Below, in pieces: positions 8,601 to 15,282 of a DNA stretch of 32,186 nucleotides (positions are counted from its first letter, which is position 1; each line of letters opens with the position of its first letter). The notes under the pieces are model-generated. The model was not told where the DNA came from, searched no databases, and was given only the letters and a program-made list of their open reading frames with translations. Origin of the DNA: Oscillospiraceae bacterium (GTDB lineage: Bacteria > Bacillota > Clostridia > Oscillospirales > Oscillospiraceae); the NCBI GenBank assembly GCA_015068225.1, contig SVKX01000018.1, positions 1 to 32,186 of the forward strand. Reading direction: 5' to 3'. The translations under genes and the position numbers were made by a program.

Positions 8601-8793
8601 CGCCCTGCGTCAGGGACATATTGCCTATGTCATCAACACCCGGGATCCTGGCTCTAACCAGCAGGACGGTGTGGAGATCCGCAAAATCGCCACGGAATAC
8701 AATGTAACCATGTTCACCGCACTGGACACGGTCAAGGTGCTGCTGGATGTTCTGGAAGAAACCACGCTGACCATCTCCACCATCGACGCGTAA
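5626..8793 (+). CDS. carB: Carbamoyl-phosphate synthase large subunit
   Basis: A full-length 1055-residue CarB. It makes carbamoyl phosphate from bicarbonate, ammonia and two ATP. The two homologous halves are both present: an N-terminal carboxyphosphate half with an ATP-grasp domain (to about residue 400), an oligomerisation region (about 400-545), and a carbamate-phosphorylating half that restarts with IVVLGAGPIRIGQGVEFDYS near residue 546. A C-terminal MGS-like allosteric domain (about 935-1055) follows, where UMP and ornithine act in known enzymes. GGAGG precedes the ATG. The glutaminase partner CarA, which normally feeds it ammonia, is not encoded in this operon or window, so it must be elsewhere. 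pyrK starts 9 nt after the stop. Confidence 0.97.
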   Translation: MAKRTDLKKIMIIGSGPIVIGQAAEFDYAGTQACLALKEEGYEVVLVNSNPATIMTDTTIADKVYMEPLTLEYVAKIIRYERPDAIVPGIGGQTGLNLAMQLEKKGILKECRVELLGTSSASIERAEDRELFKELCQSIGEPVIPSEITYSIEEAKDAAKRIGYPVVLRPAFTLGGTGGGFAYNEEELVEIGLNAFKLSPVHQVLIEKSVKGYKEIEFEVMRDGADHAITICGMENIDPVGVHTGDSLVVAPIMTLNDHDLKMLNDSAIKLIKELKIEGGCNVQFALNPHSSEYYLIEVNPRVSRSSALASKASGYPIARVTAKIAVGMTLEEIKIANTNAAFEPQLDYVIAKLPRFPFDKFTSASNSLGTQMKATGEVMGIGSNLEECLLKGIRSLEIGANHIYHPKFDNMTVEELLDYISTFRSDNIFAIAELLYHGISVEKIHEITQITPFFLEAIKRIVDMEELLKVKVQDLDTLIAAKKMGFSDKYIARMWKCTELDVYNFRKQHNVFPVFKMVDTCHTGAYIPYFYSSYTGENASVLTDKKKIVVLGAGPIRIGQGVEFDYSTVHAVMTIKNAGYEAIIINNNPETVSTDYTTADKLYFEPLTPEDVMNIIEFEKPEGVVASLGGQTAINLAQPLADRGVKIIGTDCAAIDKAEDRNAFENLLNELNIPRAKGQAVTKIEDGIAAATEIGYPVLVRPSFVLGGRAMQIVANEDQLRHYLKTAVEIDEDKPVLVDKYIEGREVEIDAICDGRNVFVPGIMELVERTGVHSGDSISVYPSFSISNKVKGIILQYAKKLGLGIGIVGLFNIQFIVDKDDNVFIIEVNPRSSRTVPFLSKATGYSLADIATEVILGKSLKELGLFDIYPDEKDRWYAKAPVFSFNKIRGLDAYLSPEMKSTGEAIGYDNTLNRALYKALQASGMHLQNYGTVLATIADKDKEEALPLIRRFYQLGFNIEATAGTAKFLKENGIRTHTLTKISEGSEEIPNALRQGHIAYVINTRDPGSNQQDGVEIRKIATEYNVTMFTALDTVKVLLDVLEETTLTISTIDA

Positions 8794-8802
8794 GGTGATA
8801 AA

Positions 8803-9540
8803 ATGAAACAAAGTATTTTTACGATCCTCAGCAACCGTGCTCTGACTGACTGCGTTTATCAAATGGTAATGGAGGGCGACACGTCTTCCATTACCGCTGC
8901 CGGTCAGTTTGTGAACATCCGGCTGGAGGGAATGTTCCTGCGCCGCCCCATTTCTGTCTGCGACTATGACGAGAAGCGTCTCACCATCGTATATAAGGTG
9001 GTGGGCAAGGGAACGGAAGCTATGAGCAAAATGACTCCGGGCGCGGAGCTGGATATTCTGACCGGTCTTGGAAACGGGTATGATCTTTCCCTTTCCGGAG
9101 ACCGCCCTGTCCTGCTGGGCGGTGGTGTGGGTGTTCCCCCCATGTATAACCTTGCCAAAAAGCTGCTCTGTGCAGGCAAAAAGGTCTGTGTAATTCTTGG
9201 TTTTAATACAAAATCCGAGATTTTTTATGAGGACGAATTCAAAAAACTGGGCTGCGATGTAACCGTCACCACGGTAGACGGCAGTTATGGTACAAAGGGC
9301 TTTGTCACCACTGCGCTGGAAGGTATGGACTACACCTATTTCTATACCTGCGGTCCGGAGCCGATGCTGAAGGCCGTTTACAAAGCTTCTGCCACCTCCG
9401 GCCAGATGAGCTTCGAGGAGCGGATGGGTTGCGGCTTTGGTGCCTGCATGGGCTGCTCCTGTAAGACCCTCACCGGCTATAAGCGGATCTGCAAGGACGG
9501 TCCTGTGATGAAGAAGGAGGAGATCTTATGGGAGAACTGA
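8803..9540 (+). CDS. pyrK: Dihydroorotate dehydrogenase electron-transfer subunit (PyrK)
   Basis: A 245-residue FAD and [2Fe-2S] protein that passes electrons from PyrD to NAD+. It has a ferredoxin-reductase-like barrel with the FAD motif RRPIS (47-51), a nucleotide-binding half with GGGVGVPP (106-113) and CGPEPM near 183, and a C-terminal cluster motif with Cys210, Cys215, Cys218 and Cys230 (C-x4-C-x2-C-x11-C). This is the complete set expected for a class 1B enzyme. The ATG follows AAGGTG, 9 nt after carB. The end overlaps the start of pyrD by 13 nt, which suggests translational coupling of the two subunits. Confidence 0.96.
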   Translation: MKQSIFTILSNRALTDCVYQMVMEGDTSSITAAGQFVNIRLEGMFLRRPISVCDYDEKRLTIVYKVVGKGTEAMSKMTPGAELDILTGLGNGYDLSLSGDRPVLLGGGVGVPPMYNLAKKLLCAGKKVCVILGFNTKSEIFYEDEFKKLGCDVTVTTVDGSYGTKGFVTTALEGMDYTYFYTCGPEPMLKAVYKASATSGQMSFEERMGCGFGACMGCSCKTLTGYKRICKDGPVMKKEEILWEN

Positions 9541-10439
9541 GCGTAAACTTATGCGGAATTGAGCTTTCCAATCCTGTGATCCCTGCTTCCGGTACATTTG
9601 GCTACGGCTATGAATATGCCGAGCTTTACGACATTAACGAGCTGGGTACATTTTCCTTTAAGGGCACTACAAAAGATTCCCGGTTCGGCAACCCCACGCC
9701 CCGGATCGCGGAATGCACCGCCGGCATGATCAATGCCGTGGGTCTGCAAAATCCCGGTGTGGAAAAAGTCATTTCCGAAGAACTTCCCAAATTAAAAAAA
9801 TGCTTCCACAAGCCGGTGATGGCAAATGTATCCGGTTTTTCTGTGGAGGACTACGCCTATACCTGTCAAATGTTGGACAAAGAGGAGCAGGTGGGCTGGC
9901 TGGAGGTCAATGTCAGCTGCCCCAATGTCCACGGCGGCGGCATGAGCTTTGGTACTGATCCGAAAGCCGCAGCCGAGGTGACCCGTGCCGTCAAGGCCGT
10001 CACCACCAAACCGGTCATTATTAAGCTCTCCCCCAATGTTACAGACATTGTGTCTATCGCTCGCAGCTGCGAAGATGCAGGTGCGGATGGCATCAGTCTG
10101 ATCAACACCATGCTGGGTATGCGTATTGATCTGCGCAAGCGCAAGCCTGTCATCGCCAACAAGATGGGTGGCTTCTCCGGAAGCGCTATCTTCCCCGTGG
10201 CTGTGCGGATGGTCTATCAGGTAGCAAATGCCGTCAAGATCCCTGTGGTAGGCATGGGCGGTGTGTCAAGCGCCGAAGATGTAATCGAGATAATGCTTGC
10301 CGGCGCAACTGCCGTAGAAGTGGGCGCTGCCAATCTGGTAAACCCCTACATTTGCCGGGACATCATTCGGGATCTGCCTGAGGTAATGACAAAATACAGA
10401 ATCAACAGTTTGAAAGAGATCATAGGAGGCGCAAAATAA
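9528..10439 (+). CDS. pyrD: Dihydroorotate dehydrogenase, class 1B catalytic subunit
   Basis: A 303-residue FMN enzyme oxidising dihydroorotate to orotate. The catalytic base Cys131 in NVSCPNVHGG marks class 1, where class 2 enzymes have Ser. PASGTFGYG near residue 19 and KLSPNVTD near 165, with GGFSGSAIFP near 215, are FMN and substrate contacts. Pairing with pyrK makes it the NAD-linked heterotetramer type found in Gram-positive anaerobes. AAGGAGGAG precedes its ATG within the pyrK frame. Its stop codon overlaps the pyrF start by one base. Confidence 0.96.
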   Translation: MGELSVNLCGIELSNPVIPASGTFGYGYEYAELYDINELGTFSFKGTTKDSRFGNPTPRIAECTAGMINAVGLQNPGVEKVISEELPKLKKCFHKPVMANVSGFSVEDYAYTCQMLDKEEQVGWLEVNVSCPNVHGGGMSFGTDPKAAAEVTRAVKAVTTKPVIIKLSPNVTDIVSIARSCEDAGADGISLINTMLGMRIDLRKRKPVIANKMGGFSGSAIFPVAVRMVYQVANAVKIPVVGMGGVSSAEDVIEIMLAGATAVEVGAANLVNPYICRDIIRDLPEVMTKYRINSLKEIIGGAK

Positions 10440-11137
10440 TGGGTAAAGATGTAATTGTAGCATGTGATTTTTCCTCTGCAGAGGCAACCTTTGCGTTCCT
10501 CGACAAGTTTACCGGCCGTAAGCCCTTTGTAAAGATCGGCATGGAACTGTACTACGCCGAAGGCCCCAGCATTGTCCGCCAGATCAAGGCCCGGGGTCAT
10601 AAGATCTTTCTGGATCTGAAGCTGCATGACATTCCCAATACGGTTAAAAAAGCCATGGCAGTGCTTTCCAATCTGGATGTAGACATCACCAACCTTCATG
10701 CTGCCGGTGCCACTGCTATGATGCAGGGTGCTCTGGAAGGTCTGACCCGGCCCGACGGTACCCGTCCCCTGCTGATTGCTGTCACCCAGCTGACCTCCAC
10801 TGATCAGGAAACTCTGGAACGGGACATCCTGATCAAGGAGCCTATTGATGAGGTTGTCATGCACTATGCCAAGACCGCAAAAAATGCAGGTCTGGACGGC
10901 ATCGTTTGCTCTCCTCTGGAGGCCGGCAAGGTCCATGATCACTGCGGCAAGAATTTCCTGACCATTACCCCCGGTGTCCGCTTTGCGGACGGCGACATTG
11001 GCGACCAGAAGCGTGTCATGACCCCCGCCGCTGCTAAAGAGATCGGCTCTGACTATATCGTTGTGGGCCGCCCCATCACTGCTGCCGCCGATCCTGTGGC
11101 TGCATATGAACGCTGCGTCGCTGAATTCTGTGACTAA
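10439..11137 (+). CDS. pyrF: Orotidine 5'-phosphate decarboxylase
   Basis: A 232-residue TIM-barrel enzyme that decarboxylates OMP to UMP, the last step. The catalytic Asp-Lys-Asp network sits in LDLKLHDIPNT near residue 58, with VGRPI near 205 binding phosphate. The length is typical of the bacterial short form. It starts at the TAATG overlap with pyrD behind AGGAGG. The stop codon is itself part of the predicted RNA element at 11136-11219, so a ribosome ending pyrF would cover that element's 5' strand. Confidence 0.96.
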   Translation: MGKDVIVACDFSSAEATFAFLDKFTGRKPFVKIGMELYYAEGPSIVRQIKARGHKIFLDLKLHDIPNTVKKAMAVLSNLDVDITNLHAAGATAMMQGALEGLTRPDGTRPLLIAVTQLTSTDQETLERDILIKEPIDEVVMHYAKTAKNAGLDGIVCSPLEAGKVHDHCGKNFLTITPGVRFADGDIGDQKRVMTPAAAKEIGSDYIVVGRPITAAADPVAAYERCVAEFCD

Positions 11138-11219
11138 TCGGCGAGTCGCCGCTGACAATTCGAGCCTTTGGTGCGTCAGCAAACCACCGCCAATTGGTGG
11201 TCAGCCCGATTCTTTTTTT
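11136..11219 (+). promoter_or_regulatory. Attenuator-like structured element between pyrF and pyrE
   Basis: AATCGG (11136-11141) pairs with CCGATT (11206-11211), which is followed by C and seven T. Continuing inward on the 3' strand, GTCAGC (11200-11205) can pair with GCTGAC (11151-11156), giving a 12-bp bulged stem next to the T-run: a terminator form. Competing pairings exist. CGGCGA/TCGCCG (11139-11151) uses the same 5' bases, a second GTCAGC at 11175-11180 can capture GCTGAC, and ACCACC/GGTGGT (11183-11201) overlaps the distal GTCAGC. In that form no stem abuts the T-run. Pyrimidine-linked control is inferred. The alternative is a dispersed palindromic repeat. Confidence 0.55.
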
Positions 11220-11255
11220 GCGTTAATTGTTTACAAATAATAAGGAGACAGAATC

Positions 11256-11909
11256 ATGGAAGCATATAAAAGAGAATTTATCGAGTTCCTGCAGGATGCA
11301 GGCGTTCTGAGGTTTGGTGACTTTACTGCCAAATCCGGCCGGAAGATCCCCTATTTCGTCAATGCCGGCATGATTAAGACCGGTGATCAGATCACCAAAA
11401 TGGGTGAGTTCTACGCCAAGGCTTATTTTGACAAGCTGGGCAAAAAGGAAGCTGTTCTTTACGGCCCTGCTTACAAAGGCATTTCCCTGTCCATCTCTGC
11501 TGCCGTTGCCCTGAGCAAGAACGGGCTGAACCTGCCCTTCTTCTTCAACCGGAAGGAAGTCAAGGACCACGGCGAAGGCGGCACCTTTGTTGGCTACATT
11601 CCTCAGGCCGGTGAGCAGATCGTCATCATTGAGGACGTGATCACTGCCGGCACGGCTATCCGTGAATCCATGGAAATCTTGAAACACCTGGAAGGCACGA
11701 AAGTCATCGCTACCTTCATCATGGTGGACCGGAAGGAAAAGGGCCAGACCGAAAAGGGCGCCATGCAGGAGATTGAGGAGCAGTTTGGCTTCCCTGTCTA
11801 CTCTGTTGTGGATGTGTATGATATCATCGAATATCTGGAGGAAGATCCTGCCAATGAGGAAAATGTGACCCGGATCAAGAATTATCTGGCTGTAAACGGA
11901 GCGAAGTAA
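11256..11909 (+). CDS. pyrE: Orotate phosphoribosyltransferase
   Basis: A 217-residue enzyme that joins orotate and PRPP to give OMP. The PRPP signature [12 protein letters not shown] lies at about residues 124-135, and the conserved flexible loop with [10 protein letters not shown] is near 100-109. Type I phosphoribosyltransferase fold and length fit. AAGGAG lies 8 nt upstream of the ATG. It follows the T-run of the inter-gene element by 36 nt. No convincing separate promoter is seen, so its expression, and that of pyrB, probably depends on read-through. pyrB starts 1 nt after its stop. Confidence 0.96.
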   Translation: MEAYKREFIEFLQDAGVLRFGDFTAKSGRKIPYFVNAGMIKTGDQITKMGEFYAKAYFDKLGKKEAVLYGPAYKGISLSISAAVALSKNGLNLPFFFNRKEVKDHGEGGTFVGYIPQAGEQIVIIEDVITAGTAIRESMEILKHLEGTKVIATFIMVDRKEKGQTEKGAMQEIEEQFGFPVYSVVDVYDIIEYLEEDPANEENVTRIKNYLAVNGAK

Positions 11910-11910
11910 T

Positions 11911-12990
11911 ATGAGAAGTCTGATCAGCATTCTGGATTTTACTGTGGAAGAGCTGGACGGCCTGATCGCAACAGCTAAGGACATCATTGCTCATCCGGAA
12001 AACTATTGGGACAAATGTGCCCACAAAAAGCTGGCAACTCTCTTTTTTGAGCCCTCCACCCGTACACGTCTCAGCTTCGAAGCGGCAATGTTGGAGCTGG
12101 GCGGCAGTGTGATCGGCTTCAGCGAAGCCAGCTCCTCCTCCGCCGCCAAGGGCGAGAGCATCTCTGACACCGCTAAAATGATCTCCTGCTACGCGGATAT
12201 CATGGCTATGCGTCATCCCAGAGAGGGCGCACCTTATGTTGCTTCTCAGGCGGCATCCATTCCGGTGATCAACGCCGGTGACGGTGGCCACAATCACCCC
12301 ACCCAGACTTTGGCAGACCTTTTGACCATTTCCCGGGAAAAGGGACGGCTGAATGACCTGACCATCGGCCTGTGCGGCGACCTGAAATACGGCCGCACAG
12401 TACATTCCCTGATCGAAGCTATGGCCCGGTACACCGGCATCCGCTTTATCCTGATCTCTCCTGAGGAGCTGCGCCTTCCCGGCTATGTGCGCTACAATGT
12501 TCTGGAGCGCAATCAGATTCCTTATGCGGAATACCGCAGTCTGGATGAAGCCATTGGCCAGTTGGATGTGCTGTACATGACCCGGATCCAGCGGGAGCGC
12601 TTTGACAGCCACGAAACCTATGAACGGCTGAAAAACTGCTACATTCTGGATACCCAGAAGATGGCCCTTGCCAAGGACGATATGTGTGTGCTCCATCCCC
12701 TGCCCCGTGTCAATGAAATCAGCGTAGCTGTGGACGATGACCCCAGAGCCGCCTATTTCCGTCAGGCACTGAACGGCAAATATATGCGTATGGCACTGAT
12801 CTTAAAGCTTCTGGAGGAAGCAAAAGATCCCGTCAAGGCATCTGCCGACACTGGGGATCTGGTCTACGGCCGCACCTGCACCAATCCCAAGTGCATTTCC
12901 TGCGTTGAGCAGGAGCTACCCCAGATCGCCAGAATTACCGATGCAGCCGAGAATATTCACCGCTGCATTTACTGCGAACAAAAGGTATAA
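11911..12990 (+). CDS. pyrB: Aspartate carbamoyltransferase with C-terminal PyrI-like zinc domain
   Basis: A 359-residue protein that makes carbamoyl-aspartate, the committed step. Residues 1 to about 305 are the catalytic chain: FFEPSTRTR (45-53) binds carbamoyl phosphate, HPREGAP is near 101, NHPTQTLAD near 128, and HPLPR at 262-266. The last 40 residues are extra compared with ordinary PyrB. They carry Cys323, Cys328, Cys352 and Cys355, spaced C-x4-C-x23-C-x2-C, the same spacing as the structural zinc site of the E. coli regulatory chain PyrI. The nucleotide-binding N-terminal half of PyrI is absent, and no pyrI gene follows. A fifth cysteine, Cys331, lies nearby. Fused catalytic/zinc chains are known in a few bacteria such as Thermotoga. 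A ribosome site, GGAGCG, lies inside the end of pyrE. Confidence 0.95.
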   Translation: MRSLISILDFTVEELDGLIATAKDIIAHPENYWDKCAHKKLATLFFEPSTRTRLSFEAAMLELGGSVIGFSEASSSSAAKGESISDTAKMISCYADIMAMRHPREGAPYVASQAASIPVINAGDGGHNHPTQTLADLLTISREKGRLNDLTIGLCGDLKYGRTVHSLIEAMARYTGIRFILISPEELRLPGYVRYNVLERNQIPYAEYRSLDEAIGQLDVLYMTRIQRERFDSHETYERLKNCYILDTQKMALAKDDMCVLHPLPRVNEISVAVDDDPRAAYFRQALNGKYMRMALILKLLEEAKDPVKASADTGDLVYGRTCTNPKCISCVEQELPQIARITDAAENIHRCIYCEQKV

Positions 12991-12994
12991 GAAA

Positions 12995-13029
12995 ACCGCC
13001 TGTGGAGTGCCCACAGGCGGTCATTTTTT
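12995..13029. terminator. Terminator ending the pyr operon, bidirectional
   Basis: ACCGCCTGTGG (12995-13005) pairs with CCACAGGCGGT (13011-13021), followed on the plus strand by CATTTTTT. The minus strand reads into TTTTCTT, so it also serves the convergent membrane protein gene. Confidence 0.92.
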
Positions 13030-13045
13030 AATGATTGCAGTCAAG

Positions 13046-13540
13046 CTAGATCCGGAAGCGCATGGAAAGCAGCTTGTCCATCAGGAAAAATGTCACATTT
13101 CCCAGCAGCAATGTAATCCCGAGAACGATTCCGCCGGCTTCCGAAAACTCAGCAGCCAGCTCTGCCATTCCCAGCACATTCAGCAGCAGAAAATACATAA
13201 TGCAAATTGCCGCGTTAAACAAAAGCCCTTTCCACAGCCATCGCAAGGGCCGCCTGTCCAACCGGGGCTTCAAAATTGGGTAGTAGCCCAGAAAGGCAAA
13301 CAATGCTGCCGCTTCTTTATCCGGCGCCATCAAAAGGCTGAGGATCGCTACGGCACAGTACCAGACCCAGGCCATCCGGCTTCCACATTTTTTGAAATAC
13401 ACGGCAAGCAATAAGATGCACAGCATGGGACAGGCAAAGGTCGCCATCGGGATCAGTGTTCCCATGCACATAATGACCACTGCCAGTGCCGCCAATACAC
13501 CACCGAGAGCCGGGGCAGCAGAAGAATTACGCCTTGCCAT
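13046..13540 (-). CDS. Unknown polytopic membrane protein coupled to pncB
   Basis: A 164-residue protein with about five hydrophobic segments: near 10-32, 35-50, 56-70, 103-124 and 134-154. A basic stretch (KPRLDRRPLRWLWKG) between the third and fourth should face the cytosol. I do not recognise a named family. The N-terminal run, small residues followed by a Pro-containing turn, is reminiscent of ECF-transporter S components, but no signature is visible. Its start lies 14 nt inside the end of pncB on the same strand and has no good ribosome site of its own, so translation is probably coupled. That context hints at a link with nicotinate or NAD metabolism. This is inference only. Confidence 0.7.
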   Translation of the reverse strand: MARRNSSAAPALGGVLAALAVVIMCMGTLIPMATFACPMLCILLLAVYFKKCGSRMAWVWYCAVAILSLLMAPDKEAAALFAFLGYYPILKPRLDRRPLRWLWKGLLFNAAICIMYFLLLNVLGMAELAAEFSEAGGIVLGITLLLGNVTFFLMDKLLSMRFRI

Positions 13541-14984
13541 TGCGCTGCTTCAGCAAATTGTACTTGATATCCCACAGCTTCTGGGAAAGGTCCACATAAT
13601 AGGTGTGGGGGTTGTCAAAACGCTTGACCTCATCCCAAAGCATATCTACCTGCTCCATGCAGTATGCCCGGATCTGCTGCAGATCAGGGCACTGATACAC
13701 CAGTTCACCCTTTTGGAAGATGGGGACCTGCAGCTCCTTGGCAGTAAAGTTATACACGGTCTTGGTCTTCCAGGTTGCCTCGGGATCAAAGATTTCCATG
13801 TCTTTGGTATCGTCCACCGTTTCATCATAGACGCACAGGTAGTCGGCAATGGCCTTGCCGGTATCGTTGCCATAGAAGCGGTAGAGCTTCTTGAAATGGG
13901 GATTGGTGATCTTGCCCACATTCTCCGAGATCTTGATTTTAGGCTGGATAGAGCCGTCCTCCCGCTCCACCGCCGCCAGCTTGTACACGCCGCCAAAGAC
14001 AGGCTCGCTTCTTGCGGTGATCAGCCGCTCGCCAACGCCGAACATATCGATCTTTGCGCCCTGACGAAGAAGATCCTGAATAATATACTCGTCCAAAGAA
14101 TTGGATACCGAGATCTTACACTCCGTCCAGCCGGCATCGTCCAGCATCTTCCGTGCCTTCTGGGTCAGATAGGCCATGTCGCCGGAGTCCAGACGGATAC
14201 CGCACTTGGTAATACCCTTGGGCTTCAAGACTTCATTGAATACCCGAATGGCATTGGGCACACCGGATTTTAATGTATTATAGGTATCCACCAGCAATGT
14301 AGCATTTTCGGGATATATCTCACAGTAGGTCTTGAAGGCCTCATATTCGCTGTCAAACATTTGCACCCATGCATGGGCCATGGTACCGCCGGCATAGACA
14401 CCGAAAAGCTGGTCGGAAATGGTGCAGGCCGTGCCGTTGCAACCGCCGATATATGCTGCGCGAGAACCCAGAATCGCCGCATCCGCGCCCTGTGCGCGGC
14501 GGGAGCCAAACTCCAGCACCGTCCGCCCCTGAGCAGCCCGAACCACCCGATTTGCCTTGGTGGCAATCAGGCTCTGATGGTTAATGGTCAAGAGTAAAAA
14601 TGTCTCAATAAGCTGCGCCTCAATGGCGGGGGCCCGCACGGTAATGATGGGCTCATGGGGGAAAATGGGAGTGCCCTCCGGCACGGCCCAGATATCACCG
14701 GTAAACCGAAAATCCGCCAGGTACTGCAAAAATTCTTCGCTGAACAGCTTGCGAGCCCGGAGATATTCAATATCCTCTGCACTGAAGTGCAGGTCCTGAA
14801 TGTACTGAATGATCTGCTCCAGACCGGCTGCGATGGCAAAGCCACCGCCATCTGGACAGCGGCGGAAAAACAGGTCGAAATAGGTGATCCTGTCCTTGTA
14901 GCCCTTTTCAAAATACCCGTTTCCCATGGTCAGCTCATAGAAATCGCAGAGCATGGTGAGATTCAGCTTTTCGGTAGTTGCCAT
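13527..14984 (-). CDS. pncB: Nicotinate phosphoribosyltransferase
   Basis: A 485-residue enzyme that turns nicotinate, PRPP and ATP into nicotinate mononucleotide in the NAD salvage pathway. It has the family's N-terminal LTMLCDFYELTMG, EFGSRRAQG near residue 165 and IRLDSGDMAYL near 270, and MFGVGERL near 318 in the phosphoribosyl site. The length matches the long bacterial class. The ATG at 14984 is chosen because AGAGGTG lies 6 nt upstream; the GTG codon at 14993 overlaps that site. A good promoter is at 15016-15044. The stop overlaps the next gene's start, so it heads a two-gene operon with an unknown membrane protein. Confidence 0.95.
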   Translation of the reverse strand: MATTEKLNLTMLCDFYELTMGNGYFEKGYKDRITYFDLFFRRCPDGGGFAIAAGLEQIIQYIQDLHFSAEDIEYLRARKLFSEEFLQYLADFRFTGDIWAVPEGTPIFPHEPIITVRAPAIEAQLIETFLLLTINHQSLIATKANRVVRAAQGRTVLEFGSRRAQGADAAILGSRAAYIGGCNGTACTISDQLFGVYAGGTMAHAWVQMFDSEYEAFKTYCEIYPENATLLVDTYNTLKSGVPNAIRVFNEVLKPKGITKCGIRLDSGDMAYLTQKARKMLDDAGWTECKISVSNSLDEYIIQDLLRQGAKIDMFGVGERLITARSEPVFGGVYKLAAVEREDGSIQPKIKISENVGKITNPHFKKLYRFYGNDTGKAIADYLCVYDETVDDTKDMEIFDPEATWKTKTVYNFTAKELQVPIFQKGELVYQCPDLQQIRAYCMEQVDMLWDEVKRFDNPHTYYVDLSQKLWDIKYNLLKQRNGKA

Positions 14985-15015
14985 AACAAACACCTCTTAG
15001 TTTATTTATGCTCAT

Positions 15016-15044
15016 ATTATAATTCCACAGGATAAAAATAGCAA
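15016..15044 (-). promoter_or_regulatory. Sigma-A promoter of pncB
   Basis: On the minus strand: TTGCTA (15044-15039), 17 nt, TATAAT (15021-15016), ending 31 nt before the start codon. The short leader leaves no room for a riboswitch. Confidence 0.85.
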
Positions 15045-15202
15045 CCTTCTTTTTATAAATTGCAGACCCGTCACAGGGCACTTGTATTAAAAGGAATGAC
15101 ATTTATCAATATCATGAGCGCTACCGAAATATCCTGATCCAAGCAGCAGAAGAGTATGCAAATCAAAATAATAAATCTATGTGTAATTTCCCATTCTTCC
15201 CT

Positions 15203-15232
15203 ACTGCTGCATTTTACATCGGCAGTTTTTTT
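15203..15232 (+). terminator. Plus-strand intrinsic terminator with no annotated gene before it
   Basis: ACTGCTG (15203-15209) pairs with CGGCAGT (15220-15226, one T-G wobble) around a 10-nt loop, followed by a run of seven T (15226-15232). Both flanking genes are on the minus strand, so it implies a plus-strand transcript beginning in 15090-15150. A weak promoter, TTGTAT (15082-15087) with TATCAA (15104-15109), is possible. The rest of the stretch 15061-15240 shows no convincing gene. Confidence 0.5.
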
Positions 15233-15241
15233 CACAAAAGC

Positions 15242-15277
15242 ACCCACCGGTTCTTCCTGATGGAAATTCCGGTGGGT
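15242..15277 (-). terminator. Terminator after the nucleoside kinase gene
   Basis: ACCCACCGG (15242-15250) pairs with CCGGTGGGT (15269-15277), with an inner TTCC/GGAA helix. On the minus strand GCTTTTGTG follows; the plus strand has ATTTTT. It begins 6 nt past the kinase stop. Confidence 0.75.
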
Positions 15278-15282
15278 ATTTT

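Noticed and set aside
4888..8862. Long antisense open frames opposite pyrC/carB (4888-7338 and 7627-8862)
   Set aside because: Shadows of the well-conserved pyrC and carB coding frames; no start signals or recognisable domains.
11136..11211. A tRNA-like cloverleaf between pyrF and pyrE (76 nt, closing stem, 7-nt loop arm)
   Set aside because: No T-loop in the right place, no anticodon arm, only a 6-bp acceptor-like stem and no CCA. The T-run points to a transcription element.
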